From Cichorium intybus (Eukaryota; Streptophyta; Magnoliopsida; Asterales; Asteraceae), in the NCBI GenBank assembly GCA_023525715.1, contig CM042012.1:36132651-36196650 (forward strand): a stretch of DNA of 64,000 bases. Reading direction: 5' to 3'. The position numbers and the translations under genes are program-made. This document shows, in pieces, positions 23,164 through 35,944 of this stretch. Position 1 is the first letter of the stretch; every line of letters starts with the position of its first letter. The notes under the pieces are model-generated. The model was not told where the DNA came from and did not search any database. It saw only the letters and a list, made by a program, of their open reading frames with translations.

Positions 23164-24075
23164 AACCCTGTGACCGATACCTAAAACTAAATTTCGGAAC
23201 GAAATTTCCTCTAACGGGGGAATGATGTGACAACCATCAAAAATAGGTCAACAAAGTCAACTGAGGCGTACATTGGGTCAACATGTTGAAATGTAAGTTT
23301 CATAACCTTCGTATTATATATTAGAATATTATAATACTACACGCACTAGTTGAAAACAGTTATCGAATAAGCACTATAAATACGTATAATAAACTACAGC
23401 AGCGTAGAAATTCGATAGACACACAAATATTATTTTGATATAAATAATATTCATAACACGATGTATTCATAAATACGAACATGTGGATATATAGAACGTT
23501 GAAAACGGAGTCCGTATGCAAAAGTTACAACAAGTTAAATCGCTGTGAACGGTAAATGTACACAGGGTTTAGGCCTAAGATACGAAATGTGGTACCTTAA
23601 ACATCAAATATGGGATAATAAATCATATATTATGAAGCGTAATATTATCTACTATTTAATTTCAAAGCCAAATGTATTTTTCCGGTAAAATGCTGAAAAT
23701 CGCGTAATCGAACGAATACCGCGCTTAAACTCGTATTTCATCGTCAAACGAGTTACGACACCATCTAAATAAATGTTTAACAATGTTTTTATATTTATTT
23801 GGAACATTGTTTATTCAAAAACTCATAAAATTTCGCTGAAACGTTTTACGATTTTATAAAAATCAATTGTTTATATAAGTAGATTGCTATATTTTATAAA
23901 ATCAACCCCACCTACCCCCTACCCCCCCCCCCCCCCCATCGGCAGCCACCCTAGAAACCTAAGCCATCACACCATATCTATGTTATCACTTCACAATCTT
24001 TCATTAAAAGTGGTGATAGGATTATAATATTACATAAAATCAAATCATTCACATCTTTTAAGGAGAAATGCATCC

Positions 24076-24083
24076 TATATAAA
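24076..24083 (+). promoter_or_regulatory. TATA box of gypsy LTR promoter
   Basis: TATATAAA is followed about 30 bases on by a CT-rich stretch (CTCACTCTCTTCTCTCTTCC) typical of plant LTR transcription starts. In this copy it lies only in the 3' LTR, so it could only read outward into Copia A. Confidence 0.5.
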
Positions 24084-25300
24084 CCAAAGGCAACCAACAC
24101 ATCTCACTCTCTTCTCTCTTCCTCTCCCTCACTCTCGGCTCTCTCCCTCTCCACCACAACCACCGCTGGCCACCACCATACACCACCATCATTAACCAAT
24201 TTCAAATATTTGTGCAATCTTTTTGGTAAGACAACTCCCTCTTGCGATTCTAAACACTACTACACAAGTTTCATTCTATTTACACACACTAACATTTACT
24301 AAAATCCATTGGATAATAGCTTTGTCCAAAGGTTCTCCAAGATCCACCATTTATCACCTTCAAGATCTTGCAAACCAACTTAGTAAGTTATGTTCATCTA
24401 GCAATTCTAAGACTTCTACTACCTTTTCATCTCTTTTACACAATAACACTCACGGAAATCCTTTGGGTAATAGTTTTGTTCAAGGGTCCTTCGAACTCCA
24501 AAGCTTGAATCCACACTCCTCCACCAAGAAACCTTAGATCTACCACTCAAGGTGAGTTCATACCCCTCATTTTCACTTTTATCCAAGTTTTAGGGGGAGA
24601 ATACAAGTTTAACCATAAATATGATGTATTTATGAAAAGTTTATGATATGTTCTTGAAATATTATGTGTTCATGGTTTAGTCATCTTATTATGAAGTGAT
24701 TGGCACAAACAAAATGGATTATGACAAGCTATAATACACATTTAGTCAAAGGAAATAACCATCTAGACATTTACACATATTTGTCACCAACAAAACTTTA
24801 TAGTTTATGTGGTTGACAAAATGGTCATGGAAATGATACTTTATATGAATATTTGACAAAGGATGTGAAAATACACTTATTAAAATGGTCTAAGTAAACA
24901 AGATGTCACTATCTTTACGTCAAAATTACTATTTAGTAAAAAGATTGTTATTACGACGTAATAATGACTTTTGGACTTATAATGTCATAATAAGTTTTGG
25001 AAATGTTATTTTATAAAGAAGTTGGTATTTAAAACGAAAAAAACTATATTTTTAGTAATAAGTACAAGAATGTCCATTTAGAAAAAAATCACTATTATTT
25101 CCTATAAAATGATGAGGTTTAAAAAATGTTGCCATCACTTAAATAAAATGACTAAAATAAACTTTTTACCATGACATATTGTATGAACTTTAAAACTATA
25201 TTCGACATGTATATATTTAGTGTTTTAGATGTAAGAAATCGTGCATTTCAACTCATCGACATCTTTTAGATGTAAATATACCAATACAACGGGAAACATT

Positions 25301-25440
25301 TATATAAATTATAAAGGGTATAATTTATGGAATGAACGACAACAAACAGTAGACATACTAAACATGATTATATAAATTATAAAGGGTATAATTTATGGAA
25401 CGAACGACAAGAAACGGTAGATACGCTAAAGATAATTATA
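25301..25440. repeat. 68-bp tandem duplication in gypsy LTR
   Basis: Two units starting TATATAAATTATAAAGGGTA lie at 25301 and 25369 with a few substitutions (for example AATGAACGACAACAAACAGT against AACGAACGACAAGAAACGGT). Confidence 0.85.
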
Positions 25441-25974
25441 TAACAATATAATTATTATACACTATAATTATCATTGATATTTTGATAATTACAATTACAA
25501 AAGGGTTTTCGGTACACTTACACACTATAATTATCATGGTCAGATTTGATAGTTACAAACATAAGGGATTTTCATTTCAATACAAAACGGTATTCACTAC
25601 GCTACGAAAAAGGATATGACATTTGCGTTGGGTAATATTGTGAGACATTGCTTCACGGTACTAAAAAGAGTACATCTTAAATTCCTGGATTATAACCTTA
25701 ATCATGTATGAGCGGGATAGTTGTATATAGATCTATATGGGATTGACAATCCCCACCTATGGTTGTTCGCTACAACTACGACCGACGGGTCAAGGGTGAC
25801 AAAGGTCTTTCACTATTACGACGCCTGAAGAACGTCGCACCAGGTCACTAGGTCATAGCAAGGTTATAATAACTCACAAATTAACAACGAACGTCCTATA
25901 TTTGTAGAAAACATCTTCAAATGGTTTCACTTAAATGTGAAACTACATGGTATACTTTTCAAAGATTCAAACAA

Positions 25975-26340
25975 GAATTTTCACTATTTCACTACGAAAC
26001 ATATATCGCTATCATATTACGAGAACTTTCACTATTACACTATGGGTTTTCACTATTACGCTAAGAAAGTTTACACTATTTCTCTACGGGTTTTATGAAA
26101 ATTAAAACCACATTTCGGAAGATACAAATATAAGTACTATTTTACTTATACATATGAGTTTTAAGAAGTTTAAAACTACATTCTAACAAGATACAAATGA
26201 GCATGGTTTTACACTATTTCACTACGAGCTTTTCACTATTACACTACGTGCACCTTCGCTTTTACACTACGAACATTTTCGCTATTACATTACGAACGTT
26301 TTCGCTATTACACTACGAGCTTTCACAAAGGAATCACTAT
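25975..26340. repeat. Degenerate short tandem repeat in gypsy LTR
   Basis: Variants of TTTTCACTATTACACTACGA recur irregularly, about ten times, with the densest run at 26205-26330. Spacing is roughly 19-29 bp. It looks like an LTR-internal satellite. Confidence 0.8.
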
Positions 26341-26651
26341 ATTTCTCACTACAAAAATCTTATGAACTCACCAACGTAATGTTGACACTTGCAAAATTAC
26401 TTGTATTATCAGCTAACAATTAGTCAGGTACGACTAACCTCTGGATGGGACGCGAAGACGTCTCTTTTGATTATTTTGATATCATAATGTAATTGGTCTA
26501 AAAACATATTGTTGAACAATGTAAATTTCCAATTATAATGTATGATGGTTGTTGATCTACTTATGTTTCAATGTATGCAATGGGTGTGATACTATGATTC
26601 GTTCCACCCTCCGACGATTCCGCCATCGTGGTTTGGGGGTGTGACAACACT

Positions 26652-29230
26652 GGCGTATCATTTGAACAACAACCAGGAAACCCTAGCTGAGTTACACCGC
26701 ATGCTTCGTACGGCTGAAGACAGGATGAATAGAAAAGGTTTGCTCCATGTTAACCCGCCTGTTCTGGCTATTGGCTTTGGAAAAGGAAAGAAACGGAAGG
26801 GTCCTCCTAAGTAGAACTGAAGGGAAAAGGCTTATGTCGGGTCATCTAGCAGTGCCCCGAAAGGCAAGTCTTCCGGCATTCTGCATGTTCAGAACCCCAA
26901 AGATGCCGACTGCTTTTACTGCAAGCAAAAGGGTCATTGGAAGAGGAGCTGCCCAACGTATCTGCAGGATATCAAGGACGGTAAAGTGAAACCGACACAA
27001 GCAGGTACATACTCTATATCTAATAACTCATCTTTTTCCCGTTCTTGGGTCCTTGATACAGGATGTGGTTTTCATATCTGTTCTGATTTGTAGGGCCTAG
27101 AGGAAAGTAGGGAGCTGGAGCGCGGTAGATTGAACCTGGTCATGGGCAATAGGCAAACGTCACCTGTTACCAAGATCGGTGTTTATAGACTAGCGCTTAG
27201 TAATGGAGTTAGATTAGATTTACATAATTGTTGCTATTCGCCATATATGGCTAAGAATATAATTTCTTTTCATGCATTGTTCAAATAGGGCTTTTATTAC
27301 GAATTTAATAAATTGAATGGTTCAATTTCTGTTTTCAAAAATGATGTTTTTATATTTAATGCTATGCCTTGTGACGGAGTGTATGAATATATTATGTGTG
27401 TTGATAATTATGGTAAAAATGTTTTAGCTATTGATGCTTCGAGCGGTATAGAAAAGGCGTGTCTATGGCATTGTCGCCTTGGCCATATCAACAAGAAACG
27501 CATCGCCCAACTCCAAAAGGATGGAGTGTTGGAATCATTCGACCTCGAGTCGGATGATGTATGCGAGTCTTGCTTGCTTGGTAAGATGACAAAATCACCA
27601 TTCAAAGGTTCCTTTGAAAGAGGTGAAGGTCTGTTGGACATCATACATACAGATGTGTGTGGTCCCTTCAGAACAACCACAAAAGATGGCACGTGGTTCT
27701 ATGTGACCTTTACTAACGATTTTAGTAGATATGGGCATATCTACTTAATCAAGAATAAGTCAGACACCTTTGAAAAGTTCAAAAAGTTCAAGAACGAAGC
27801 AGAAAATCAATTGGGCAGAAAGATAAAGATGCTTAGATCCGACAGAGGCGGTGAGTATCTTAGTATCGAGTTTCTTGATTACCTCAAGGAATGTGGAATT
27901 GTTTCACAGTTGTCGCCTCCAAGAACACCTCAGTTGAATGGTGTTGCTGAAAGGCGAAACCGAACCTTGTTGGACATGGTTCGTTCCATAATGAGTCGAG
28001 CTTCACTTCCAATCCATTTCTGGGGGTATGCCTTAGAGACTGCCGCCCATATCCTAAATCTTGTCCCAACCAAGAAGGTTGCGAAAACACCGCACGAGAT
28101 GTGGATGGGGAAAGTTCCCTCGTTGGCACACATCAAAGTCTGGGGCTGTGAAGCTTTCGTAAGACGAGAGACTTCAGATAAGCTCGCAGAAAGAAGTGAG
28201 AGGTGTTTCTTCATCGGATACCCGAAACAGTCTTTTGGATACTTGTTCTACAGACCGAGCGAGGACGTGGTCTTTGTAGCAAGACGGGGGTTCTTTCGAG
28301 AGAGAGAACTCATATCCAAAGAGGACAGTGGGAGTACGATCGATCTCGAAGAAATTCAGGAGACGCCCGATGAAACAACCTTGGAAGAAACTAGCAACCA
28401 ACATGAGGAAGAAGTTCCTGTTGGACCCACCGACATCTCATTGCCCCTTAGGCGTTCAGGTAGAGTTAGCATGCAGCCCGAGTTTTATGGTTTCCATATT
28501 ACTTTGGACGGTTACACGTTGGTCAGTGATCGCACATTGACAAATTTGGATGAGCCAGCTAACTACCGCGAAGCAGTGGCAGGCCCCGAGTCTGCCAAGT
28601 GGAAAGAGGCAATGGACAGCGAGATTAAGTCCATGTATGACAATCAAGTTTGGAACTTGGTTGACAATGTGTCGGGTCGAAAGACAGTCGGGTGCAAGTG
28701 GATCTTCAAGAAGAAGACTGACATGGATGGCAAAGTACATACTTACAAAGCTCGGCTGGTTGCCAAGGGATTCACTCAAACCTCGGGGGTTGACTATGAT
28801 GAAACCTTCTCACCAGTAGCCAAGATTAAGTCAATCAGGATAGTGCTTGCCATAGCTGCATTTCATGATTATGAAATTTGGCAGATGGATGTCAAAACCG
28901 CTTTCCTTAACAGGAAACTGACTGAGGATGTTTACATGAGTCAGCCAGAAGGTTTTGTAGACACAAAGCACCCTGATAAAGTAAGTAAGCTTAAAAGATC
29001 AATCTACGGCTTGAAGCAAGCATCTCGCAGCTGGAATCTCTGCTTCCATGAGAAAGTCAAAGAGTTTGGCTTCTTTAGAAGTGAAGATGAGTCCTGTGTA
29101 TATGTCAAGGCTAGTGGGAGTATAGTCACTTTTCTGGTGTTGTATGTTGATGACATACTGCTCATGGGAAACGACATTCCGACCTTGCAAGATGTTAAGT
29201 CTTGGCTCGGGAAGTGTTTCGCCATGAAAG
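26652..29230 (+). pseudogene. Copia A gag end, protease, integrase and start of RT
   Basis: It continues Gag with LAYHLNNNQETLAELHRML. It then shows a zinc knuckle CFYCKQKGHWKRSC, the protease box VLDTGCGFHIC, the GAG-pre-integrase zinc region (HCRLGHINKKRIAQL...CESCLLGK), integrase with HTDVCGPF, SDRGGEYLS and SQLSPPRTPQLNGVAERRNR, and RT with KTAFLNRKL and YVDDILLMGN. Stops occur at 26813-26815 (TAG), 26818-26820 (TGA), near 27093 and at 27286-27288. They can be explained as C-to-T or G-to-A changes against Copia B. The frame is open from 27313 to 29230, where Copia B interrupts it inside GKCFAMK. Confidence 0.93.
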
Positions 29231-30011
29231 TGTTGGATTAGGTGTCTAAGCCATGACTAATAATTAGTATTTACCTAATTAATAGAAGCACAGTCCATTT
29301 GGGTTGCCCTCATGGCTGGAGGTTTGGTAGAAAATTCGGTAGAGAGAAAGGTTGATTTATTATGGGATTAATAAATCAATAGGAATTAAATATATGGTTT
29401 ATTAATATATTAAAATGATAATATATTAATTAGAAACTATATTAATTAATTAGGAATTAATCCAGAATTAATTGGATTTAATTTGGGGATTAAATTAATT
29501 AATTAAAGGTGCAGGGACTAAAACTGTAATTATTCAATAGTTGAGTAAGTGACAGTGTGGAGTGACCAGTTGGAAGTCAAAATCTATATATGGATATATA
29601 TAATTTCGAAATTAATATAATAGGATAAATAGGAGTTTGAATTATAAGATAAAAGGTTTATCTTATTTGAATTCAAAAAGGTTTATCTCTAAGGTTTATC
29701 AACTGGCAATTTGGAAACTATAAATAGGGGTCCCAGGCACCATATGAATTCGCCATTTTTTCAAGATCTCTCTCAAGATTTTCGATCCCCTCTCCCCCTT
29801 TCCTGGGTGTGATCTCATTTGAGGCAGGATAATTTTGCTGCTCAGCTTCCAGAAAAATTCTAAAAGGTTGGTTTTTCTAATTTTATACTTTTAGTTAATT
29901 TTCTTATGGCCTTTAGGTTTTGTTATATGTTCAATTAGAAGAAAACATAGATCCTTATAGGTTGCATGTGAACTTAGGTTATTTAGTTCATGGTTTGCAG
30001 AAAACCTTTCA
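29231..30011 (+). repeat. Copia B 5' LTR
   Basis: It starts TG and ends TTTCA. A TATA box TATAAATA is at 29719-29726, followed by a CT-rich region (TCAAGATCTCTCTCAAG). Confidence 0.95.
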
Positions 30012-31372
30012 GTGGTATCAGAGCCTGTTTTGTTTTCTTGTTGAATTGTTATAACTGTTTTAGGGTTTAAAGCCTATAAACCCTAATTATATTATGGATC
30101 GATTTCTAGGATTAGGGTTTTGGAAACCCTAATCCCCCCCCCCCCCCCCTTGTTAATTTCGAAATCTGGCATTAGGGTTTTAGGAGGTTTTCTATTTTTG
30201 GTAACTTTATTTGTTAATTAAATGGATAACCTTAAACCTTTTCCTTGAAATCGAAAATTAGGGGTTTAAGGATAGGTTTTAATTAATTTGATTAATTTGG
30301 ATAAACCTATCTTCATTTAAATTAATTTAATTAATTGTTAATTAAAGAATAATTCAAAAGGGATTTAATTAATTTTAAATTGGCGAAATTAATGGAATAA
30401 ATCCAGAAAATATTTTAAAATGTTTAAAATATTTAGATTTAATTAATTTAATTAATTGGTAATTAAAATTGATTAAATCGATTTTAAGGTTTAATTTAAT
30501 TTAAAATTTAATTGTTAAATTTGGTAAAATTAAAAGATAAACCTTGAATATTTTAAAGGGTTTTTAAAATACATCTTATATATGTTATTAAAAGTTAATA
30601 TTATATATATGAGATAAATTTGGTTAGTCAAATCAATAGTAGGCCTCATTCACGAAACTGGTCTATAAAGTGGGTATAAGGAGACTGCCTATAAAATGGT
30701 AGTCTAATGGGTGAACACTCTCACCCACCGCTCGCCTGATCAGTGGAGGGTCGTTAGCCGAACGGGTTTGACAGAACCGCTTAATCATTAAAAGTATAAT
30801 GATCAAAGTACTAGAACCTTTACCTAAAATCCCAATCTAGTTACTTTAGGAAAAATGTAAATTTGATGCTACCCCATGAAATTGCACATTGCACTTTATA
30901 AAACGTTGGTGGAGCGTGTATGGTTTACCGGCACACCAATGGGGGTTCATAAAGAGTGGCAATGGGTGTCTCGGGTGTTGTCATTGTTGATGGAGCGTGT
31001 GTGGTTTACCGGCACATCAATTTGAGATGATAATGGACCCCGAGAGTACCAAGCTAATTTGCATGGTTATTCACACCCGGTTTGTGATCCTCGGCATCCC
31101 AGTCACAAACGGTGGGGCATATCCGATATTAAACATGCTATTGAACAGTTCAATAAATCTCAAAAGAAACTAGGAATTCGATTTATAATAATATTATTTT
31201 TCCGCGGTGGAATTGGCTGAATCGTCATTCGCCTACCTTTATAAAATTTGCTTATAGATTACGGCATCCCTCTTCTATGTTGAAAATTGTTATAGTTGGA
31301 TCCTAGCCTTATTTTATATTGGGTTATTATAAGGACCGACAAGTATCTAATTAAACTTACCTTCTTTTATAG
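30012..31372 (+). other. Copia B primer site and leader
   Basis: TGGTATCAGAGC at 30013-30024 pairs with initiator tRNA-Met. The leader is non-coding and A/T-rich, has a poly-C run near 30140, and carries the GGAGCGTGTGTGGTTTACC motif also found in the Copia A leader. Confidence 0.85.
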
Positions 31373-34300
31373 ATGTCTTCTGCTGATCAATCCGCTCCCC
31401 AATCAAACTCCAGTGTTCCCTCTATCCTCTCACTGTGTTTCAAGGTTCAATTGAACGGGACAAACTACAATGACTGGATTAGAAACATCAAGATGGCTCT
31501 GAGGTACGAGAACAAAGAGTATGTTCTCGAGACTGAGCTTGTCGATGTTGACCCTGAAACTGCTACTCCCGAGGAAATTGCCTCGTACCAAAAACATTCT
31601 GATGATGCGACCAAAGTGGCCTGCATCATGATCGCCACAATGAACCCCGAATTGCAAAGGATATACGAAGACTACTGGCCCTTTGAGATGCACAAGGAGC
31701 TTGCGGAAAAGTTCCGCAAGCAAGAGCGCATCGAGAGGTGCGAGGTGGTCAAGGACTTCACGAACAGCAAACCTAAAGATGGAGAGTCCATCTGCGCTCA
31801 TGTGCAAAGAATGCAAGGTTACGTGGAGCGGCTTAGAAAGCTTGTGATGCCTGTACCGGAGGAGTTGGCCGTGGACATAGTGCTTAACTCCCTACCGAGT
31901 TCTTATGACCAGTTCAGGCTGGCTTATCATTTGAACAACAATCAGGCTAACCTGACTGAGTTGCATCGCATGCTTCGAGTTGCTGAGGACGGGATGGAGG
32001 GTAAAAGTGTACCCTCGGTTAATCAGCCCGTCCTAGCCATTGGAAGTGGCAAAGGAAAGAAGAGGAAGGGCCCTCCTAAGCAAAATTGGAGGGAAAAGGT
32101 TCAGGTCGGGTCGTCAAGCAATGGCTCGAGAACCAAGTCTTCCCAGATTCCTTGTGTGGCCAACCCCAATGAAGCCGACTGTTTTTACTACAAAGAGAAG
32201 GGCCATTGGAAGAGAAGCTGCCCCAAATACTTGCAGGATGTCAAGGATGGGAAAGTAAAGCCATCGACAGCAGGTATATACACTATCTCTAAAAACTCAC
32301 CATCTTCTAATTCTTGGGTCCTTGATACAGGATGTGGTTTTCACATTTGTTCTGATCTGCAGGGCCTAAAGGAAAGCAGGGAGGTGGAGCACGGTAGACT
32401 GAACTTGATCATGGGCAATAGGAGATCGTCCCCTGTTACCAAGATCGGCGTTTAGAGTTTAGTGCTTAGTAGTGATGTTAGTATAGAGTTATTTAATTGT
32501 TGCTATTCGCCAGAAATGGCAAGAAACATTATTTTATTTCACGCTTTGTTCAGACAAGGATTTCAATTTTCTTTTGATAATAAAATTGGTTCGATTTCTG
32601 TTTTCAAAAATGGTATTTTGATTTTTACTGCTTATCCTTGTGATGGTGTGTATGAAACTGTTGAATGTGTTGACAATTTAGGACATAATGTAAATTATAT
32701 TGATTCTACTAGTGGTGTAGAAAAGGCATGTCTGTGGCATAGTCGGCTCGGGCACATCAGCAAGAAACGCATCGCCCAACTCCAAAAGGATGGAGTGTTG
32801 GAATCATTCGACCTCAGGTCGGATGATGTATGTGAATCTTGTCTGTTGGGCAAGATGACTAAATCACCTTTCAAAGGGTCTTTTGAAAGAGGTGAGGGTC
32901 TGCTGGACATCATTCACACGGATGTATGTGGTCCATTCAGATTAACCACAAAGGATGGCACGCGGTTCTACGTGACCTTTACCGACGATTTTAGTAGATA
33001 CGGTTATATCTACTTGATCAAGCACAAGTCGGACACCTTTGAAAAGTTCAAAGAGTTTAAAAACGAGGTAGAAAATCAATTAGGCAGGAAGATAAAGATG
33101 CTCAGGTCCGATAGAGGCGGAGAGTATCTAAGTATCGAGTTCCTAGACTATCTAAAGGAATGCGGAATAGTTTCGCAGTTGACACCTCCCAGGACACCAC
33201 AGTTGAACGGTGTTGCGGAGAGGCGCAACCGAACCCTGTTGGACATGGTTCGTTCCATGATGAGTCGAGCTTCACTTCCCATTCACTTCTGGGGGTATGC
33301 CTTAGAGACTGCCGCCCATATCCTCAATCTTGTCCCTACTAAAAAGGTTGCTAAAACACCTCATGAAATGTGGACGGGGAAAGTTCCCTCGTTGGCACAT
33401 ATCAAAGTCTGGGGTTGTGAGGCTTTCGTTAGACGAGAGACTCAAGAAAAACTTGCAGAAAGAAGCGAAAGGTGTTTCTTCCTTGGTTATCCCAAACAGT
33501 CCTTTGGATATCTATTCTACAGACCAAGCGAGGACGTGGTCTTTGTAGCTAGACGAGCGGTCTTTTGAGAGAGAGAGCTCATATTCAAAGAGGACACTGG
33601 GAGTACCATTGATCTGGAAGAAATTCAAGAGTCATCAGATGACGCAACCTTAGGAGAAACTAGCAACCAACATGAGGAAGAAGTTCCTGTTAGTCCGACA
33701 GATGTATCCTTACCTCTTAGGCGTTCCGGTAGGGTTAGCATGCCACCCGAGTTTTATGGGTTCCATATAACTTCGGATGGGGACACGTTTGTCAATGATA
33801 GGACACTGATAAATTTAGATGAACCAGCTAACTACCAGGAAGCAGTGGCGGGCCCTGAGTCTGCCAAGTGGAAAGAGGCCATGGATAATCAAGTTTGGAA
33901 CTTGGTTGACAACGTACCGGGTCGAAAGACAGTCGGGTGCAAATGGATCTTCAAGAAGAAGACCGACATGGACGGAAAGGTACACACTTTCAAGGCAAGA
34001 CTGGTTGCGAAGGGCTTTACTCAAACCCCAGGGGTTGACTATGACGAGACCTTCTCACCAGTAGCCAAGATAAAGTCTATTAGGATTATGCTGGCCATAG
34101 CTGCATTTCATGACTATGAAATTTGGCAGATGGACGTCAAAACCGCTTTCCTTAATGGGAAGTTGACTGAGGATGTTTACATGAATCAGCCAGAGGGTTT
34201 TTTCAATGCAAAGTATCCTAATAAGGTGTGTAAGCTTGAGAGATCAATCTACGGATTGAAGAAAGCTTCTCGCAGCTGGAATCTTTGTTTCCATGAGAAA

Positions 34301-35095
34301 GTCAAAGAGTTTGGCTTCTCTAGGAGCGAGGATGAGTCCTGCGTATATGTCAAGGCTAGTGGGAGTATAGTCACCTTTCTGGTGCTGTATTTCGATGACA
34401 TACTGCTCATGGGAAACGATATTCCAACCTTGCAAGATGTCAAGGCTTGGCTTGGGAAATGTTTCGCCATGAAGGACCTAGGAGAGGCTGCCAGTCGGTA
34501 CCAGGGTAACCCTGGAAGGGCGCATTGGATAGCTGTGAAAAATATACTCAAGTATCTATGAAGGACCAAGAACATGGTGTTAGTCCTCGGTGGCAGTGAT
34601 ACTTTGAGAGTTGAAGGATATACAGATGCCAGTTTTCAGACGGATAGAGACAGTGGTCGGTCTCAGTCGGGCTGGGTATTCCTTTTGAACGGTGGAGCAG
34701 TAACTTGGAAAAGTTCCAAGCAAGAAACAGTGGCTGATTCTACGTACGAATCAGAGTACATAGCAGCAAGTGAAGCGTCAAAGGAAGCAGCTTGGCTGAA
34801 GAACTTTATCGGTGACCTTGGAGTAGTCCCGAGTATTCAGGAGCCCTTGGAACTGTTCTGCGATAACGAAGGTGCGGTCGCCTTGACAAAGGAACCGCGA
34901 GATCATGGAAAGTCCAGACATATCGATAGAAAGTACCACTATATCAGACATAGGGTAGAAGAAGGTCACCTCCTTGTAAAGAGGGTATCATCGGAAGATA
35001 ATCCTGCAGATCCCTTGACAAAGGCTCTGAGTAGGATTAAGCATAATCAGCATGCTAGGAGCATTGGATTAAGAGATGATATAAGTTTTTTGTAA
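31373..35095 (+). pseudogene. Copia B Gag-Pol polyprotein, near-open, defective
   Basis: One frame runs for 1,241 codons from MSSADQSAPQ to ISFL, broken only by TAG 32453-32455, TGA 33566-33568 and TGA 34559-34561. Both TGA codons align with CGA arginine codons in Copia A. Domains in order: Gag (to about residue 250), zinc knuckle CFYYKEKGHWKRSC with its second Cys changed to Tyr, protease VLDTGCGFHIC, integrase (HTDVCGPF, SDRGGEYLS), RT with YFDDILLMG instead of YVDD, RNase H (DRDSGRSQSGWVF, CDNEGAVALTKEP). Compared with Copia A it lacks 8 codons after KEAMD and about 98 codons between DLGEAA and SRYQGNPG. Both losses keep the frame. It cannot make active enzymes. Confidence 0.93.
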
Positions 35096-35944
35096 TTAGA
35101 TAGATTTTTGAAACTTGTAACAATGTTATTGTATTTGACTTTTGTGATTTAATAATGGAGATTTATTAATGAGTAATGGTTTACTAATTTTGTCAATTAC
35201 ATATCATTGTGTTTCATTTTGCATGTTTTACTTCCTGAATAATTGGATTATTCAAATATCCACAGTCGCTTATACTTTTAGGGAGTAAGTATGAAGTAAG
35301 GCTGTCATGAATTGGTAATAGATTGTCTAAGGAGTTAGACATTGCAATTGGATTGCTGCACCATTCGTGAGTACTTGGAAATGGAGATTTGAGTATTGGA
35401 TAAACCCACGCTCAATGGATTGCTTCATGGATTTCATCACGAGCAATATTGAGACGATAATATCTTTTGATCTTTAAGCTAAGACATATGAGTTATGATT
35501 TACTAGACGGTTATTCATTGATAATACGAAAACGCATCGGTAACTCGGTGTTATAAAACGTATTGTTGTGAGTAATTTGTCTGGTAAAAGACATAAGTAT
35601 ATGAGTCAAAGTTTATTCGTCCCTTGACCCTAACGGGGAACAGATATCTGTAGGCCTCTCGATGATTTTGAAGTTGACTAAAATGGTTGGCCAACCGGGA
35701 CTAAATTGGTAGTCTAAGAGTCATATGCAAATCGGAAATCGAGGAACAGTGAATCAGACCAGATTGATTTTATCCATGTCTTGAGTCTGAAAATATCTAG
35801 TTGGACGGAGGATCATCTGATCACTTATCTATGGACAGGACTGATTAGATCAGAGTTTGGCATTGGTTTCTAGGAAGCTACAAGTGCTAATTAATTAGAG
35901 GTTAAATCGGTAATTATAGTCATAGACTTATCCAAGTGGGAGAC
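35096..35944 (+). other. Copia B 3' untranslated region and polypurine tract
   Basis: No gene. It is homologous to the Copia A segment 37636-38484. It ends in CCAAGTGGGAGAC, the purine-rich primer for plus-strand synthesis, directly before the 3' LTR. Confidence 0.8.

Larger units (their letters stand above)
10524..26646 (+). mobile_element. Ty3/gypsy retrotransposon with aberrant palindromic 5' end
   Basis: It is inserted in Copia A gag with a perfect 5-bp duplication, ACACT (10519-10523, 26647-26651). The order is: palindromic 5' LTR remnant, primer site at 10859, long leader without recognisable gag, pol relic (12931-15375), nested RWP-RK element (15376-22922), pol C-terminus (22936-23163), polypurine tract (about 23211-23225) and 3' LTR of 3.4 kb (23226-26646). 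The 3' LTR starts TGTGACAACC and ends GTGTGACA. The left end instead starts TGTCACTCCCCC, which is the U5 end inverted. It cannot move on its own: pol is broken and U3 is missing upstream. Confidence 0.9.
23226..26646 (+). repeat. Gypsy 3' LTR, 3.4 kb
   Basis: It begins TGTGACAACC directly after the purine-rich CTAACGGGGGAATGA (about 23211-23225) and ends GGTTTGGGGGTGTGACA before the ACACT duplication. It contains a poly-C run near 23925, a TATA box at 24076, a CT-rich leader and two tandem-repeat zones. The 104-codon open frame at 24223-24537 has no known motif and lies in the transcribed part of the LTR. Confidence 0.9.

Noticed and set aside
23919..23938. Poly-C runs near 23925 and 30140
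   Set aside because: Simple homopolymers in an LTR and a leader. Their lengths may also be affected by sequencing error.
24223..24537. 104-codon frame in the gypsy 3' LTR
   Set aside because: It lies in the LTR leader, is Ser/Thr-rich without a domain, and has no equivalent evidence of selection.
28456..28779. Minus-strand frames opposite Copia A and B pol
   Set aside because: They are antisense shadows of conserved pol codons, present at matching places in both copia elements.
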